The notes under the pieces are model-generated. The model was not told the DNA's origin. It saw only the letters and a program-made list of their open reading frames with translations, and did not search any database. A stretch of 64,000 nucleotides of DNA. Origin: Psychrobacter sp. P11F6. GTDB taxonomy: Bacteria; Pseudomonadota; Gammaproteobacteria; Pseudomonadales; Moraxellaceae. The first letter of the stretch is position 1; each line of letters begins with the position of its first letter. The DNA lies in NCBI RefSeq assembly GCF_001435295.1, contig NZ_CM003594.1, positions 124,001 to 188,000 on the forward strand, read 5' to 3'. Below, one piece after another: positions 10,194 to 19,403 of the stretch. Both the position numbers and the translations under genes were made by a program.

Positions 10194-11711
10194 TTACGCA
10201 AATACCTCTAAACGGCTACGACCGCGAGCAACGGCTTGCTTAACTTGATTTGGTGCTGTACCACCTAAGTGGTCACGGGCTGCTAATGAGCCTTCTAAAG
10301 TTAGATATTCAAAGACATCATCACCGATTGCGTCGCTAAACTGCTGTAGCTGCGCCAATGATAAATCACTTAAATCAACGCCCTCGGCAATACCCAAAGC
10401 AACCGCATTACCCACCACTTCATGGGCATCACGGAATGCAACACCTTGGCGTACCAGATAATCTGCAAGATCAGTCGCAGTCGCATAGCCTTTCATCGTA
10501 GCGGCGCGCATGTTTTCTTTATTTGGAGTGATATTCGGTAGCATATCAGCAAAAGCCAATAAACAGCCGGTAAGCGTATCGACGCAATCAAACAGCGGCT
10601 CTTTGTCTTCTTGGTTGTCTTTGTTATAAGCCAGTGGCTGACTCTTCATTAGACTTAATAGTGTCATTAACTGCCCAAAGACACGTGCTGCTTTACCGCG
10701 AACCAACTCTGGCACATCAGGATTTTTCTTTTGCGGCATGATAGAGGAGCCAGTACAAAAGCGATCAGGGATTTGTACAAAGTTAAACTGCGCTGACATC
10801 CATAGGATAATCTCTTCGCTCATCCGTGACATATGCATCATCAAGATAGAAGCGGCTGAGGTGAACTCAATCGCAAAATCACGGTCTGATACGGCATCCA
10901 GCGAGTTTTGGCAAATACCTTCAAAACCTAACAGCTCAGCAGTAATGGTACGATCGATTGGGAATGTCGTGCCAGCAAGCGCAGCACTACCAAGTGGCAT
11001 CTGATTGATACGGCGGCGCGCATCGACCAGACGTTCGGTATCGCGATATAACATCTCAAACCACGCCATGACGTGATGACCAAAGCTCACTGGCTGCGCC
11101 GTTTGTAAATGCGTAAAGCCAGGCATAATAGTGTCAGTATGCTGCTCAGCCAAATCAAGCAAACCACTTTGCAAGCGTACTAATAAGGCAATGATATTAT
11201 CAGTCTCTTCGCGTAGCCAAAGACGAATATCGGTGGCAACCTGATCGTTACGGCTACGACCCGTATGCAGTTTTTTACCAACAGCGCCGATGATGTCAGT
11301 CAAGCGCGACTCAACATTCATGTGCACGTCTTCTAGCGCGATTGACCAGTTAAACTCGCCAGCCTCAATCTCGCGCAGTACCTGATGCAGACCATCAATA
11401 ATGGTGGCTACTTCGTCAGCGGTCAAAATGTCACATTCTTTAAGCATGGTCGCGTGGGCGATTGAGCCTTGAATATCGTGACGCGCAAAGCGTTGGTCAA
11501 AGCCAACAGAGGCGGTGAAGGCAGCGACAAAGCTGTCCGTCGCTTCACTGAAGCGTCCGCCCCACATCTGCTGACCTTGGCTGTTTGAAGGACTGCTTAC
11601 AGGGTTGTTTTGTGCAGCGTTATTTGTTATCGGAGCATCTGTGCTAGAATCAGAGACAGATGGGTTTACATTTGATTCGGGACTACTAGGTTTTGAAGAA
11701 TTGGCGTTCAT
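10194..11711 (-). CDS. argH: Argininosuccinate lyase
   Basis: 505 residues from ATG 11711. The last step of arginine synthesis: it splits argininosuccinate into arginine and fumarate. The fumarase/aspartase superfamily signature [11 protein letters not shown] is intact, as are MWGGRFSE at the start of the catalytic domain, [12 protein letters not shown], and [11 protein letters not shown]. About 48 Ser/Asn/Pro-rich residues precede MWGGRF and are absent from E. coli ArgH. An upstream TTG at 11756 would extend this further into the region shared with the divergent kinase gene, so I chose 11711, although no good ribosome binding site is visible. The true start could even be closer to MWGG. Confidence 0.95.
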   Translation of the reverse strand: MNANSSKPSSPESNVNPSVSDSSTDAPITNNAAQNNPVSSPSNSQGQQMWGGRFSEATDSFVAAFTASVGFDQRFARHDIQGSIAHATMLKECDILTADEVATIIDGLHQVLREIEAGEFNWSIALEDVHMNVESRLTDIIGAVGKKLHTGRSRNDQVATDIRLWLREETDNIIALLVRLQSGLLDLAEQHTDTIMPGFTHLQTAQPVSFGHHVMAWFEMLYRDTERLVDARRRINQMPLGSAALAGTTFPIDRTITAELLGFEGICQNSLDAVSDRDFAIEFTSAASILMMHMSRMSEEIILWMSAQFNFVQIPDRFCTGSSIMPQKKNPDVPELVRGKAARVFGQLMTLLSLMKSQPLAYNKDNQEDKEPLFDCVDTLTGCLLAFADMLPNITPNKENMRAATMKGYATATDLADYLVRQGVAFRDAHEVVGNAVALGIAEGVDLSDLSLAQLQQFSDAIGDDVFEYLTLEGSLAARDHLGGTAPNQVKQAVARGRSRLEVFA

Positions 11712-11809
11712 ATCGGTACAAGACAAGTCAGCAGAATAAGAGCTCAAGTATAGCAAAGGATGAGGTTGCCTTACTAGCGGAGCGCTTAGAGTTTTTTATT
11801 CCCAAGCTC

Positions 11810-12844
11810 ATGGAAGTCATGAAGCCTTGGCAGTGGTTCATTTATATCTTTTTTTGGTCACTATTTGTCACGGTAATAAATCGCTATGATATTGCCACGT
11901 GGTCAGATTTTTTGATTCAGTTGTTTAGCAGAGTCCTGCAAAACACCTTGAGTATTATTCCTTCCTTATACCTCATTGATTATTTGCGCCCCATTTTTAA
12001 GGGCATGAGCATACCTAAAGCCAGCATGTATGTGCTTGCCTTACTCATGGTGGCATCTACCATATCCATGATTTTAGTCATGCTGGTAATGATTAATGTT
12101 GGTTGGTTTGAATATGATCGTCAAACTTTTATTCTAAATATATTGTTTGATGCGGTGATTAGTGGTGGCTTTACCTTAGTGTTCTTACTGTATTTTTTAC
12201 GCCGTTATCGTGAGACAAATGCGCTCAAACAATCGTTTGAGCAGAAATTGAGTGCACAAAATGATGTGATCAAAGCACGAATCGCTCCGCATTTTTTCTT
12301 TAATACCATTAATACCCTTGTGTCACTGATAGAGTCCAATCCAGCAAGAGCTTCCGCTTTATTACAGCACGTTTCTGCCTTATTCCGTGCCAGTTTCAAT
12401 GGGGCACGAGAGATTAGCTTTGAAGAAGAAATTGCTCTTTGTGAGCACTATCTAGCGATTGAGTCTAGCCGCTTAGCGGATAAGCTTGAAGTGAGTTGGC
12501 AATTGCCTGACGAAGATGTCATGTATGACATGGTGATTACCGCCTTGACCTTACAGAGCGTGCTAGAAAAAATGCTGCTGAATGTGGTGGAGATGACCAC
12601 TGAAACCATTTATATCAATATTAGAGTCACTTGGCAGCAGCATCGGGTTGCGATTACGATTGGTGTCGAGCTGCCGAAAAAAACCATGATTATTAACCAT
12701 GATTTGCGTCAGCACATGAACTTTTATATTCAAGCGGACCGTTTACGGGCTTATTTCGGCCAAAGTGCGGATATTAAAAGTAGCGTTACCAGTAGTCAAA
12801 TTATTACTGTTATCGACTATCCGCTGCAAGATGTTAGTTTATGA
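11810..12844 (+). CDS. AlgZ/LytS-type sensor histidine kinase, atypical
   Basis: 344 residues from ATG 11810; ATG 11819 is an alternative, and an in-frame TTG at 11693 would overlap argH. Four hydrophobic helices fill residues about 10-130. A His_kinase (LytS/AlgZ family) domain follows, with the phosphoacceptor motif APHFFFNT (His at about 161). The ATPase half is degenerate: where the family has a Q-x-L-x-E-N-A-x-x-H-G N-box, this protein reads LQSVLEKMLLNVVEM, and no DNG G-box is visible. It is divergent from argH and 304 bases upstream of an AlgR-like regulator, its likely partner. AlgZ (FimS) of Pseudomonas, likewise unorthodox, controls type IV pili and alginate; the role here is inferred. 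Confidence 0.8.
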   Translation: MEVMKPWQWFIYIFFWSLFVTVINRYDIATWSDFLIQLFSRVLQNTLSIIPSLYLIDYLRPIFKGMSIPKASMYVLALLMVASTISMILVMLVMINVGWFEYDRQTFILNILFDAVISGGFTLVFLLYFLRRYRETNALKQSFEQKLSAQNDVIKARIAPHFFFNTINTLVSLIESNPARASALLQHVSALFRASFNGAREISFEEEIALCEHYLAIESSRLADKLEVSWQLPDEDVMYDMVITALTLQSVLEKMLLNVVEMTTETIYINIRVTWQQHRVAITIGVELPKKTMIINHDLRQHMNFYIQADRLRAYFGQSADIKSSVTSSQIITVIDYPLQDVSL

Positions 12845-12893
12845 CCGTTTTTTTTGGGCTTAATTTTGTATTTTATTTTTCAAGAAATAGGTA

Positions 12894-12909
12894 TGGCATA
12901 GTTATTGCA
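12894..12909 (+). promoter_or_regulatory. Candidate sigma-54 (RpoN) promoter upstream of the algR-like gene
   Basis: TGGCATAGTTATTGCA has GG and GC separated by exactly ten bases and fits the full TGGCAY-R-N4-TTGCW consensus. A start near 12921 would give a leader of about 228 bases before the regulator gene. The rest of 12845-13148 is A+T-rich with no convincing gene. The call rests on sequence match alone. Confidence 0.5.
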
Positions 12910-13148
12910 CCATCTTTATAGCTAATGGGTTGTTTTACTTTATATTTAGCCATGATTCCCCATAAAAATTATTATCGATAAATGCATCGCAATAAAACTC
13001 AATGCACAAGGCTCTCAACGTCAATATAGCCAGTTATTGTTTTATGAAATAATTAAAGGTTTTTATGCTAAGTGATTGGTAATGAGTGCTAATATGTTGG
13101 TAAGGCCATTGAAAAAAATACTAAGTTTATCCTGAGATTGGAGTTTGC

Positions 13149-13886
13149 ATGCGTATCGTAGTTTGTGATGATGAGCCACTAGCACGTGAGCGTTTGGTTA
13201 GAATTGTACAGGAGTCAGGTCATCAAGTCGTTGCTCAAGCAACCACGGGTGCAGAAGCCATTATCGCTGTCAAAACTCAGCAGCCAGACATCATATTATT
13301 AGATATTCGTATGCCTGAGATGGATGGGGTGCGCTGTGCTCAAGAGCTTGCCAAACTTGAGCATCCGCCAGCTATTATATTTGTCACCGCTTATGATCAT
13401 TATGCCATTGCCGCGCTAAAAGCCAATGCGATTGGTTATTTATTAAAGCCTGCCAATAAAGATGAGTTACTAGAAGCACTAGATAAAGCGAAAAATTTAA
13501 ACGCGGCGCAGTTAAATGAGATTCGTAAACTCGAAGACCCAACAGCGCGTCCAGTACGTGAGCATATCGCTGCTCGTACCCACCGAGGCGTTGAGCTCAT
13601 CAAGCTCAAAGATATCTATTATTTTACCGCCGATCAAAAGTACGTCAAAGTCCGTCACAAAGATGGCATTGTCCTGATTGATGAGACGCTAAAAGAGCTT
13701 GAACAAGAATTTGAGGATCGGCTGTTTCGGGTGCACCGTAATGCCATCATCAACCTTAGCTTTTTGGACTTTTTAGAAACGTTGGATGCAGGACAATATC
13801 AAATACGCTTTAAAGGCATTGATGAGACACTTGCGGTTAGCCGTCGTCACTTACCTGCATTACGTGACAAGATTCAAAGCATGTAA
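13149..13886 (+). CDS. AlgR/LytR-family response regulator
   Basis: 245 residues. N-terminal receiver domain (about 1-120) with acidic pocket D7 and D8, phosphoacceptor D52 in LLDIRMPEMDG, T80 and K100. The C-terminal LytTR DNA-binding domain (about 140-242) shows IYYFTADQKYVKV, FRVHRNAIIN and VSRRHLP. It probably regulates transcription in response to the AlgZ-like kinase upstream; in Pseudomonas the homologue controls alginate and type IV pilus genes, and in both genera the pair lies next to argH and hemC-hemD. The start is ATG 13149. It is followed by a terminator, so hemC has its own promoter. Confidence 0.93.
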   Translation: MRIVVCDDEPLARERLVRIVQESGHQVVAQATTGAEAIIAVKTQQPDIILLDIRMPEMDGVRCAQELAKLEHPPAIIFVTAYDHYAIAALKANAIGYLLKPANKDELLEALDKAKNLNAAQLNEIRKLEDPTARPVREHIAARTHRGVELIKLKDIYYFTADQKYVKVRHKDGIVLIDETLKELEQEFEDRLFRVHRNAIINLSFLDFLETLDAGQYQIRFKGIDETLAVSRRHLPALRDKIQSM

Positions 13887-13949
13887 ACTGCTGTTTCCAT
13901 TGTGAAATGACAGCAAAATAACCGTGAAATAATCATCCCATATCATCAA

Positions 13950-13983
13950 ACCCTTATTTATGCTTAAATAGGGGTATTTTTTT
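13950..13983 (+). terminator. Terminator after the algR-like gene
   Basis: ACCCTTATTTA pairs with TAAATAGGGGT (one mismatch) across a short loop, followed by ATTTTTTT. Confidence 0.75.
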
Positions 13984-14103
13984 GCGTCAGCATTGACTAT
14001 ATATGGTTTATATCGCCCATTTTTTGTGGAAAATTTGCAGTATTGTCTAATACTGACCTGCATAGTACTGACGTAAACAGTATCGAATTTATTGAGGCCC
14101 TTT

Positions 14104-15138
14104 ATGAGCAATCCGCAGCAAACTGCTTTGACTACCTTGAATATCGCCACGCGTCAGAGCCCTTTAGCATTATGGCAAGCTGAGCATATCCGTGCTCGTC
14201 TACTAGATTTGTATCCTGAATTGACGATTAACTTGCTAAAAATTGTCACTAAGGGTGACAAGATTTTGGACACACCTTTGGCTAAAATTGGTGGTAAAGG
14301 TTTGTTTGTTAAAGAGCTTGAGCAAGCACTATATGACAAACAAGCGGACATCGCGGTACATTCATTAAAAGACGTACCGATGCAGCTTCCTGAAGGCTTG
14401 ATGCTGGGCGTCTATTGCAAACGCGCCTCACCGACTGATGCTTTTGTGTCCAATACTTATAATAGTATTGATGAGTTGCCGCAAGGGGCAGTCGTTGGCA
14501 CGTCAAGTTTGCGTCGTCAGTGTCAGCTTAAAGCCTATCGCCCAGACCTACAAATCAAAACCTTACGCGGTAACGTTGGTACACGTTTGGGCAAGCTGGA
14601 TGCTGGCGAGTATGATGCGATTATTTTAGCGACCAGTGGTTTGCAGCGTATCGAGCTGGATGAGCGCATACGCGGCGAGCTTGATATCAATGCTTGCCTG
14701 CCTGCGGTTGGTCAAGGCGCCTTAGCGATCGAATGCCGTGAAGGTGATGATGAGGTATTAAAATTACTGGCACCACTGAATGATGATAAAGCTCGTATCC
14801 GCCTCATTGCTGAGCGCGCGCTGAACCGTCACTTAGAGGGTGGCTGCCAAGTGCCCATTGCTGCTTATGCCGTGTTACAAATGGCGGATGAGACGAGCAG
14901 CAACAATGATGATAACGGTGACAATGGCAATAACGACAACGGCAATGTGTTATGGCTACGTGGCCGCGTCGGTCAAGCGGATGGCAGCGAGCTGCTAAAA
15001 GCAGAGAAACGCGTCACGTTGATTGGCACACAAGCCGAGCAAGAAGTACAGGCTAATCAGCTTGGTATTGATGTTGCCAATATACTGCTTGCCGATGGCG
15101 CGGGTGATATCTTATCTGCGATTTATCATCCTGAATAG
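14104..15138 (+). CDS. hemC: Hydroxymethylbilane synthase (porphobilinogen deaminase)
   Basis: 344 residues from ATG 14104, which has a GAGG ribosome binding site six bases upstream; the in-frame TTG at 14092 is less likely. It joins four porphobilinogen units into hydroxymethylbilane in haem synthesis. The dipyrromethane cofactor attaches to C248 in EGGCQVPI. Other signatures are [31 protein letters not shown] and [11 protein letters not shown]. Residues about 261-281 are an Asn/Asp/Gly-rich insert that E. coli HemC (about 313 aa) lacks, placed in the C-terminal domain loop after the cofactor Cys. hemD follows after 98 bases. Confidence 0.97.
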   Translation: MSNPQQTALTTLNIATRQSPLALWQAEHIRARLLDLYPELTINLLKIVTKGDKILDTPLAKIGGKGLFVKELEQALYDKQADIAVHSLKDVPMQLPEGLMLGVYCKRASPTDAFVSNTYNSIDELPQGAVVGTSSLRRQCQLKAYRPDLQIKTLRGNVGTRLGKLDAGEYDAIILATSGLQRIELDERIRGELDINACLPAVGQGALAIECREGDDEVLKLLAPLNDDKARIRLIAERALNRHLEGGCQVPIAAYAVLQMADETSSNNDDNGDNGNNDNGNVLWLRGRVGQADGSELLKAEKRVTLIGTQAEQEVQANQLGIDVANILLADGAGDILSAIYHPE

Positions 15139-15236
15139 CATACCAGTATTTTGATTATCTTAGTCATAGCCCCAGTATTATTGATGCTAGGGCTATCGTT
15201 AAGCCAATTCTATCAGTCTTTTGTCATGGTACGTCT

Positions 15237-16238
15237 ATGTCATCAACATTAAATCACGCCCAGCTTATTGCTAACAGTCAATCAAATAATGAGTCATCAC
15301 TCACGCAAGTAGTCATTAATACTCGCCCAGTGGAGCGTGCCGCTGCATTGACGGATCATCTACAAGCAGCAGGGCTGACGGTGGTAGAGATACCGATGTT
15401 GACGTTACAACCGCGCCCAACGACTGAGCAAGACATGACGCTGATGCGGCATTGGCTAGCAGGCGATTATAAAGCGCTTGTGATTGTTAGCCCAACGGCG
15501 GCCGCTTCAGGACTGGCTGTTTGGCAAGCGCTTGAAGATGAGCGTCAAGCTCAAAACCATGACAATGACAATGACAATAATGAGCGAAAAAACATAGCAA
15601 TTAATGCTCTGCAAGCGCCGAGCCACTTGATTGCCGTGGGTGAAGCGACTGCGTCGGTATTAAACAATGCCAAAATCGAGGCGTCGAATTATCAAGTGCT
15701 TCAGCCTCACATTGCCAATAACGAAGGTATGCTAGCGATGCCTGAAATTGAACGTTTACAAGCAGGTGACAAGTTGCTCGTGTGGCGCGGATTGGGTGGT
15801 AGGCGACTATTGGTCGATACGTTGCTGGCACGCGGTGTGCATATCGATAGTATTGCTTGGTATGAGCGCATAATGCCAGTCGAGGCGATGGCTCAATATG
15901 AGCAGTGGCTAAAAGAATTTTTAACCGATAATTTAACGCATAATATGATGCAAGATGCGTTGGCAGCGCATCAACCAAAGCCAATCGTTGTGATCAGTAG
16001 CGGTACAGCCTTTGAGCATTGGGAAAGTATCGTTCGGGCTGTGGCAGAAAAGGCATTAAAGCAAGAAACAGCCAGAGAAACCCCCGCTATTTTGCCCTAT
16101 AAATTGTCAGACTTTTCTTATGTGGTGTTGGGTGAGCGTTTAGCCAATATGGTCGCTGAGCAGCAATTAAGTTATTGGCGTGTGGAAGATTTGGCGCCAG
16201 AAACCATTCTTGCTGCTATCCATGCTAAAGCCTGTTGA
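15237..16238 (+). CDS. hemD: Uroporphyrinogen-III synthase
   Basis: 333 residues. It closes and inverts ring D of hydroxymethylbilane to give uroporphyrinogen III. The sequence family is poorly conserved, but the expected pieces are visible: VINTRPVERAAALTDHL at the N-terminus, IVSPTAAASGL, WRGLGGRRLLVDTL, YERIMP and VVISSGTAFEHW. It is longer than the usual 245-260 residues, partly because of an Asn/Asp-rich insert at about 104-119 encoded by short GACAAT repeats. The position directly after hemC supports the call. The start is ATG 15237. Confidence 0.9.
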   Translation: MSSTLNHAQLIANSQSNNESSLTQVVINTRPVERAAALTDHLQAAGLTVVEIPMLTLQPRPTTEQDMTLMRHWLAGDYKALVIVSPTAAASGLAVWQALEDERQAQNHDNDNDNNERKNIAINALQAPSHLIAVGEATASVLNNAKIEASNYQVLQPHIANNEGMLAMPEIERLQAGDKLLVWRGLGGRRLLVDTLLARGVHIDSIAWYERIMPVEAMAQYEQWLKEFLTDNLTHNMMQDALAAHQPKPIVVISSGTAFEHWESIVRAVAEKALKQETARETPAILPYKLSDFSYVVLGERLANMVAEQQLSYWRVEDLAPETILAAIHAKAC

Positions 16239-16339
16239 ATGTATAAATGTACCAACCGATGACCTGTCCTTATCTATTATGTTTCACTTTTTATTTATTC
16301 GCTTTAAACCTGTTTTAGCCAAAATAACGGTGCTGCCTT

Positions 16340-17317
16340 ATGTCAATCAATTCTGAATCGTTATCTCAGGAACCTTCTGCTACTCAGCAGCGCCGACAAG
16401 CAAATGTGTTTTTGTTGCGCCTGCAGTGGTTGGTTATCTTGTTGCTTATCGCCGCTCTATTGTGGCTCTACATCAGCCAGCAGCGCTTCCAGCATAGTGT
16501 TAATGAGCGTTTGCAAAGCAACGAGCAAGTCGTCAGCCGTCTGAATGAGATGGATGACCGTCTATTTGCGATGAGTCAGCAGACGCTGCCAGAGCCTCGA
16601 TCTGCCGCCAGTAGCCAAGCGCAAAACCAGTTAGATTTATTGCGTATTCAGATACAAGCCGCTGATAGATTGTTGGCAGACAATAACGACAGTGCAGCGA
16701 TTGATTTGTTGCGTGGTCTACACTGGCAGCTTTCGCAAAGCAGCAATGAGATTGCTCCAGCGCTAACGGTTGTGATCAAACAAAGCTTGATGAAAGACAT
16801 CGAACGTTTGCAGGCAAGCAGCACTCAGCCCAGTCCTTGGCAGCTACAAAACCTCGCCATCCAAAATATTCAAGAGTTTTTGCACAGCTATGAGCGTGTG
16901 AGTAGCGAGGCGACACCGCACAATAGCGCTGATAATAATATGAGCCTCTCGCGCAAACAACTGACCATTCACGAAGTGATTATGACCTTAAATCTGGCCA
17001 GTCAAGCCAGTAATATGCGCGAACAAGAGCAGCTGATTGGTTATCTGCGTCAAGCACGAAATCAACTACAAACCTTGGTGCCTAAGTCTGCTATTCCGCA
17101 ACAGTCAGCGCCAAAGGCAGCCATGACTAATACTGAAAACGCCTCTAGTGATGCGTCCGTAGGCAAAAAACAAATCTCTACCGATAAGAATCTACCAACC
17201 AGATCCTCTCCGACAAATATCGGAGAAGTCATAGATTGGTTAGATAAATTGATTGCCAATGCACCGAAACCAATGCCATTGTTGACCACCCAGATTTTGG
17301 ATAAATCTCAGCGTTAG
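16340..17317 (+). CDS. HemX-like membrane protein of the hem operon
   Basis: 325 residues. A polar N-terminus is followed by one membrane helix at about 31-48 (LVILLLIAALLWLYI), then a long helical, coiled-coil-like region (about 49-270) and a low-complexity Ser/Thr/Asn section. This architecture and the position after hemC-hemD match HemX of enterobacteria. That protein is often annotated as uroporphyrinogen-III methyltransferase, although no methyltransferase motif is visible in this one. The usual downstream hemY gene is not here; a thioesterase follows instead. Function is uncertain. The start is ATG 16340, with no strong ribosome binding site. Confidence 0.7.
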   Translation: MSINSESLSQEPSATQQRRQANVFLLRLQWLVILLLIAALLWLYISQQRFQHSVNERLQSNEQVVSRLNEMDDRLFAMSQQTLPEPRSAASSQAQNQLDLLRIQIQAADRLLADNNDSAAIDLLRGLHWQLSQSSNEIAPALTVVIKQSLMKDIERLQASSTQPSPWQLQNLAIQNIQEFLHSYERVSSEATPHNSADNNMSLSRKQLTIHEVIMTLNLASQASNMREQEQLIGYLRQARNQLQTLVPKSAIPQQSAPKAAMTNTENASSDASVGKKQISTDKNLPTRSSPTNIGEVIDWLDKLIANAPKPMPLLTTQILDKSQR

Positions 17318-17369
17318 TGGTTCAGTGGATGTTGATTGATAGATTTATAAAAATAAGAGAAGTGACGTT

Positions 17370-17858
17370 ATGGACAGTTTGAATCAAGCAGCACATGTAG
17401 CCTCCAATATCGCAGATAATCATCCTGACGAATTGTCTCATTACCCCATTATTCATCACCAGCCCATTCACTGGGGCGAGATGGATGCGTTTAACCATTT
17501 AAATAACGTGATTTATTACCGTTACGCTGAATCAGCACGAATTGGCTATTTGCAGGCGCTAGGTATGTTTGATGGCAGTATGGTGACGGTATTGGCACAA
17601 TCAAGTTGCCAGTATTTACGCCCAGTGACTTATCCTGATACTTTGCTATTAGGAGTGCGCTGTCAGCGTTTAGGGAATACGAGTATCGTGATGGAATATA
17701 GCTACTATAGCACCGCGCAAGCAGCCATCGTCGCGACGGCTGAGGCAGTCGTGGTACGGCTCGATAGTGAGGGAAAGCGTAAGTTAGCTTGGACAGAGGA
17801 AGAGCGCGCTCGGCTATTGGCATTAGAAGCAAAAGTTGGTCATATACCGAAGCTTTAG
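17370..17858 (+). CDS. Acyl-CoA thioesterase, hot-dog fold (4HBT/YbgC-like)
   Basis: 162 residues. The motif HWGEMDAFNHLNNVIYYRY is the 4HBT active-site signature (W-x-x-x-D-x-x-x-H-x-N-N), with the catalytic Asp and the following His-Leu-Asn-Asn. The rest fits a single hot-dog domain, with a polar N-terminal stretch of about 28 residues. It probably hydrolyses a small acyl-CoA in the cytoplasm; the substrate is unknown. Ribosome binding site AGAGAAG upstream of ATG 17370. It lies 52 bases after the HemX-like gene, perhaps in the same transcript, and is followed by a terminator shared with the convergent ribBX gene. Confidence 0.85.
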   Translation: MDSLNQAAHVASNIADNHPDELSHYPIIHHQPIHWGEMDAFNHLNNVIYYRYAESARIGYLQALGMFDGSMVTVLAQSSCQYLRPVTYPDTLLLGVRCQRLGNTSIVMEYSYYSTAQAAIVATAEAVVVRLDSEGKRKLAWTEEERARLLALEAKVGHIPKL

Positions 17859-17879
17859 CACTGAATATTAAATAAATGA

Positions 17880-17920
17880 AAAAAAGGGCACGCTAACGTT
17901 ACGTTAGCGTACCCTTTTGC
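17880..17920. terminator. Bidirectional terminator between thioesterase gene and ribBX
   Basis: AAAGGGCACGCTAACG pairs with CGTTAGCGTACCCTTT with one mismatch and a tiny loop, flanked by A-rich and T-rich stretches. Confidence 0.8.
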
Positions 17921-17965
17921 TATTTGACTGATATCGAATCAGCCAGCCAGTCAGCCAGTCAAATA

Positions 17966-19078
17966 TTAATCTTGCTTTGGCGCATGTACGAAATCGATGA
18001 CGTTCAAGTCAAAGCCTGATAATGCGTAAAACTTCATGGGTGATGATAATAAACGCATATCACGAACGCCTAAATGACGCAAAATCTGTGCACCAACACC
18101 AATGCTGCGATACGGCTGCTGAGTAATGGTCGATTGCGATTCATTGTCTGCCGCTTTGTCTAACGCATCTCCTAAATCTATTGGCTGGTTGCTACCAATC
18201 CAAACTAATACGCCGCGATCTGAGTTGCTTATTTCCTCCAGCGCTGAGCGTACGCTCCAGCCGCTACGACCCGTCATATCATTTTTGGCAGCAAACAAGT
18301 CGCGTAGTGGGTGAAAACCATGGACACGGACAGTGCTGACGCCTTCGCTCACATCGCCTTTTACCAAAGCCAAATGCGTTTCATCAGCGCCAAATTCGCG
18401 GAAGCGATGTAGCGTAAAGGTGCCGTATTCCGTTTCAAAAGGACGCGACTCAATTTCTTCTACCGTTTGCTCGTTCGCGATGCGGTAGTTGATGAGGTCA
18501 GCAATTGTACCCATCTTGATGCCATGCTCTTCGGCAAATATCTCAAGGTCATCACGGCGCGCCATCGTACCATCAGCATTAATGATTTCGACAATCACTG
18601 CTGCGGGCTCAAGCCCTGCTAGGCGTGCTAAATCACAACCAGCTTCTGTATGCCCAGCGCGGTGCAAGACGCCACCATTTTGAGCCATGATTGGGAAGAT
18701 ATGTCCAGGCTGGACGATGTCTTCAGGTTTTGCCGAAGAAGAAACCGCGGCTTGAATCGTACGAGCGCGATCAGCAGCAGAGATACCCGTTGTAACGCCT
18801 TCAGCGGCTTCGATAGAAACCGTAAAGTTGGTGCTAAATTTTGCTTCGTTACGATCAGACATCAGCGGCAATGCCAACTGTTGGCAGCGTGCTTGTGACA
18901 AGGTCAAGCAGACCAAACCACGTGCATGAGTAATCATAAAGTTAATATCTTCAGGGCGCACATGGGTCGCTGCCATGATGATATCACCTTCATTTTCACG
19001 GTCTTCATCATCCATTAAGATGACCATCTTGCCAGCACGAATGTCTTCGATAATCTCAGGAATCGTATTTAAACTCAT
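17966..19078 (-). CDS. ribBA: 3,4-dihydroxy-2-butanone 4-phosphate synthase with degenerate GTP cyclohydrolase II domain (RibBX type)
   Basis: 370 residues from ATG 19078; the TTG at 19090 is four codons upstream. Residues 4-205 are a complete RibB domain (MDDEDRENEGD, TTGISAADRARTI, HRAGHTEAGCDLARLAG) that makes the four-carbon riboflavin precursor from ribulose 5-phosphate. Residues about 210-365 resemble GTP cyclohydrolase II. The zinc-binding Cys cluster is missing: where RibA has E-C-x-T-G-D and C-x-C, this protein reads VRVHGFHPLRDLFAAKND. The second domain is therefore probably not a GTP cyclohydrolase. Such RibBX hybrids are known in proteobacteria that carry a separate ribA. No FMN riboswitch is visible upstream. 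Confidence 0.9.
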   Translation of the reverse strand: MSLNTIPEIIEDIRAGKMVILMDDEDRENEGDIIMAATHVRPEDINFMITHARGLVCLTLSQARCQQLALPLMSDRNEAKFSTNFTVSIEAAEGVTTGISAADRARTIQAAVSSSAKPEDIVQPGHIFPIMAQNGGVLHRAGHTEAGCDLARLAGLEPAAVIVEIINADGTMARRDDLEIFAEEHGIKMGTIADLINYRIANEQTVEEIESRPFETEYGTFTLHRFREFGADETHLALVKGDVSEGVSTVRVHGFHPLRDLFAAKNDMTGRSGWSVRSALEEISNSDRGVLVWIGSNQPIDLGDALDKAADNESQSTITQQPYRSIGVGAQILRHLGVRDMRLLSSPMKFYALSGFDLNVIDFVHAPKQD

Positions 19079-19403
19079 AGTAAGTCTCAATATTTTATTA
19101 TTTATAGATAGGTGTGATGTGGAATATAAAGCATTATCTGTCTATTGTAACAGTAGATGCTACAGAGCGCTGTTGCGGTTAGGCAAAGTGCATCGGATCA
19201 AATTGATCCACCGTAGACATTATGGAATCATTGCTTATATATCAATATGAGGACATTTTAACGCTTTTCAGCCCACTGTGCTGCTTCATCTCGAAACTAT
19301 ATGGGCCAGACTGTCAAATATAGTGATAAGTATTACTAATGGTCACGACGATTCATGTATTCAATGGTGTATTAAGCAAAGGGCTAATCGACCATGCGAG
19401 CCA

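Noticed and set aside
13860..14150. 96-codon - strand frame over the algR-hemC gap
   Set aside because: Overlaps both neighbouring genes and the algR terminator and shows no family features; an antisense shadow.
17930..17965. CAGCCAGCCAGTCAGCCAGT tract after ribBX as a repeat array
   Set aside because: Only a short imperfect run of four units with no spacers; not a CRISPR or a meaningful array. I saw no CRISPR array anywhere in the window.
19079..19403. FMN riboswitch upstream of the riboflavin gene
   Set aside because: I looked for the RFN-element conserved pieces on the - strand and did not find them.
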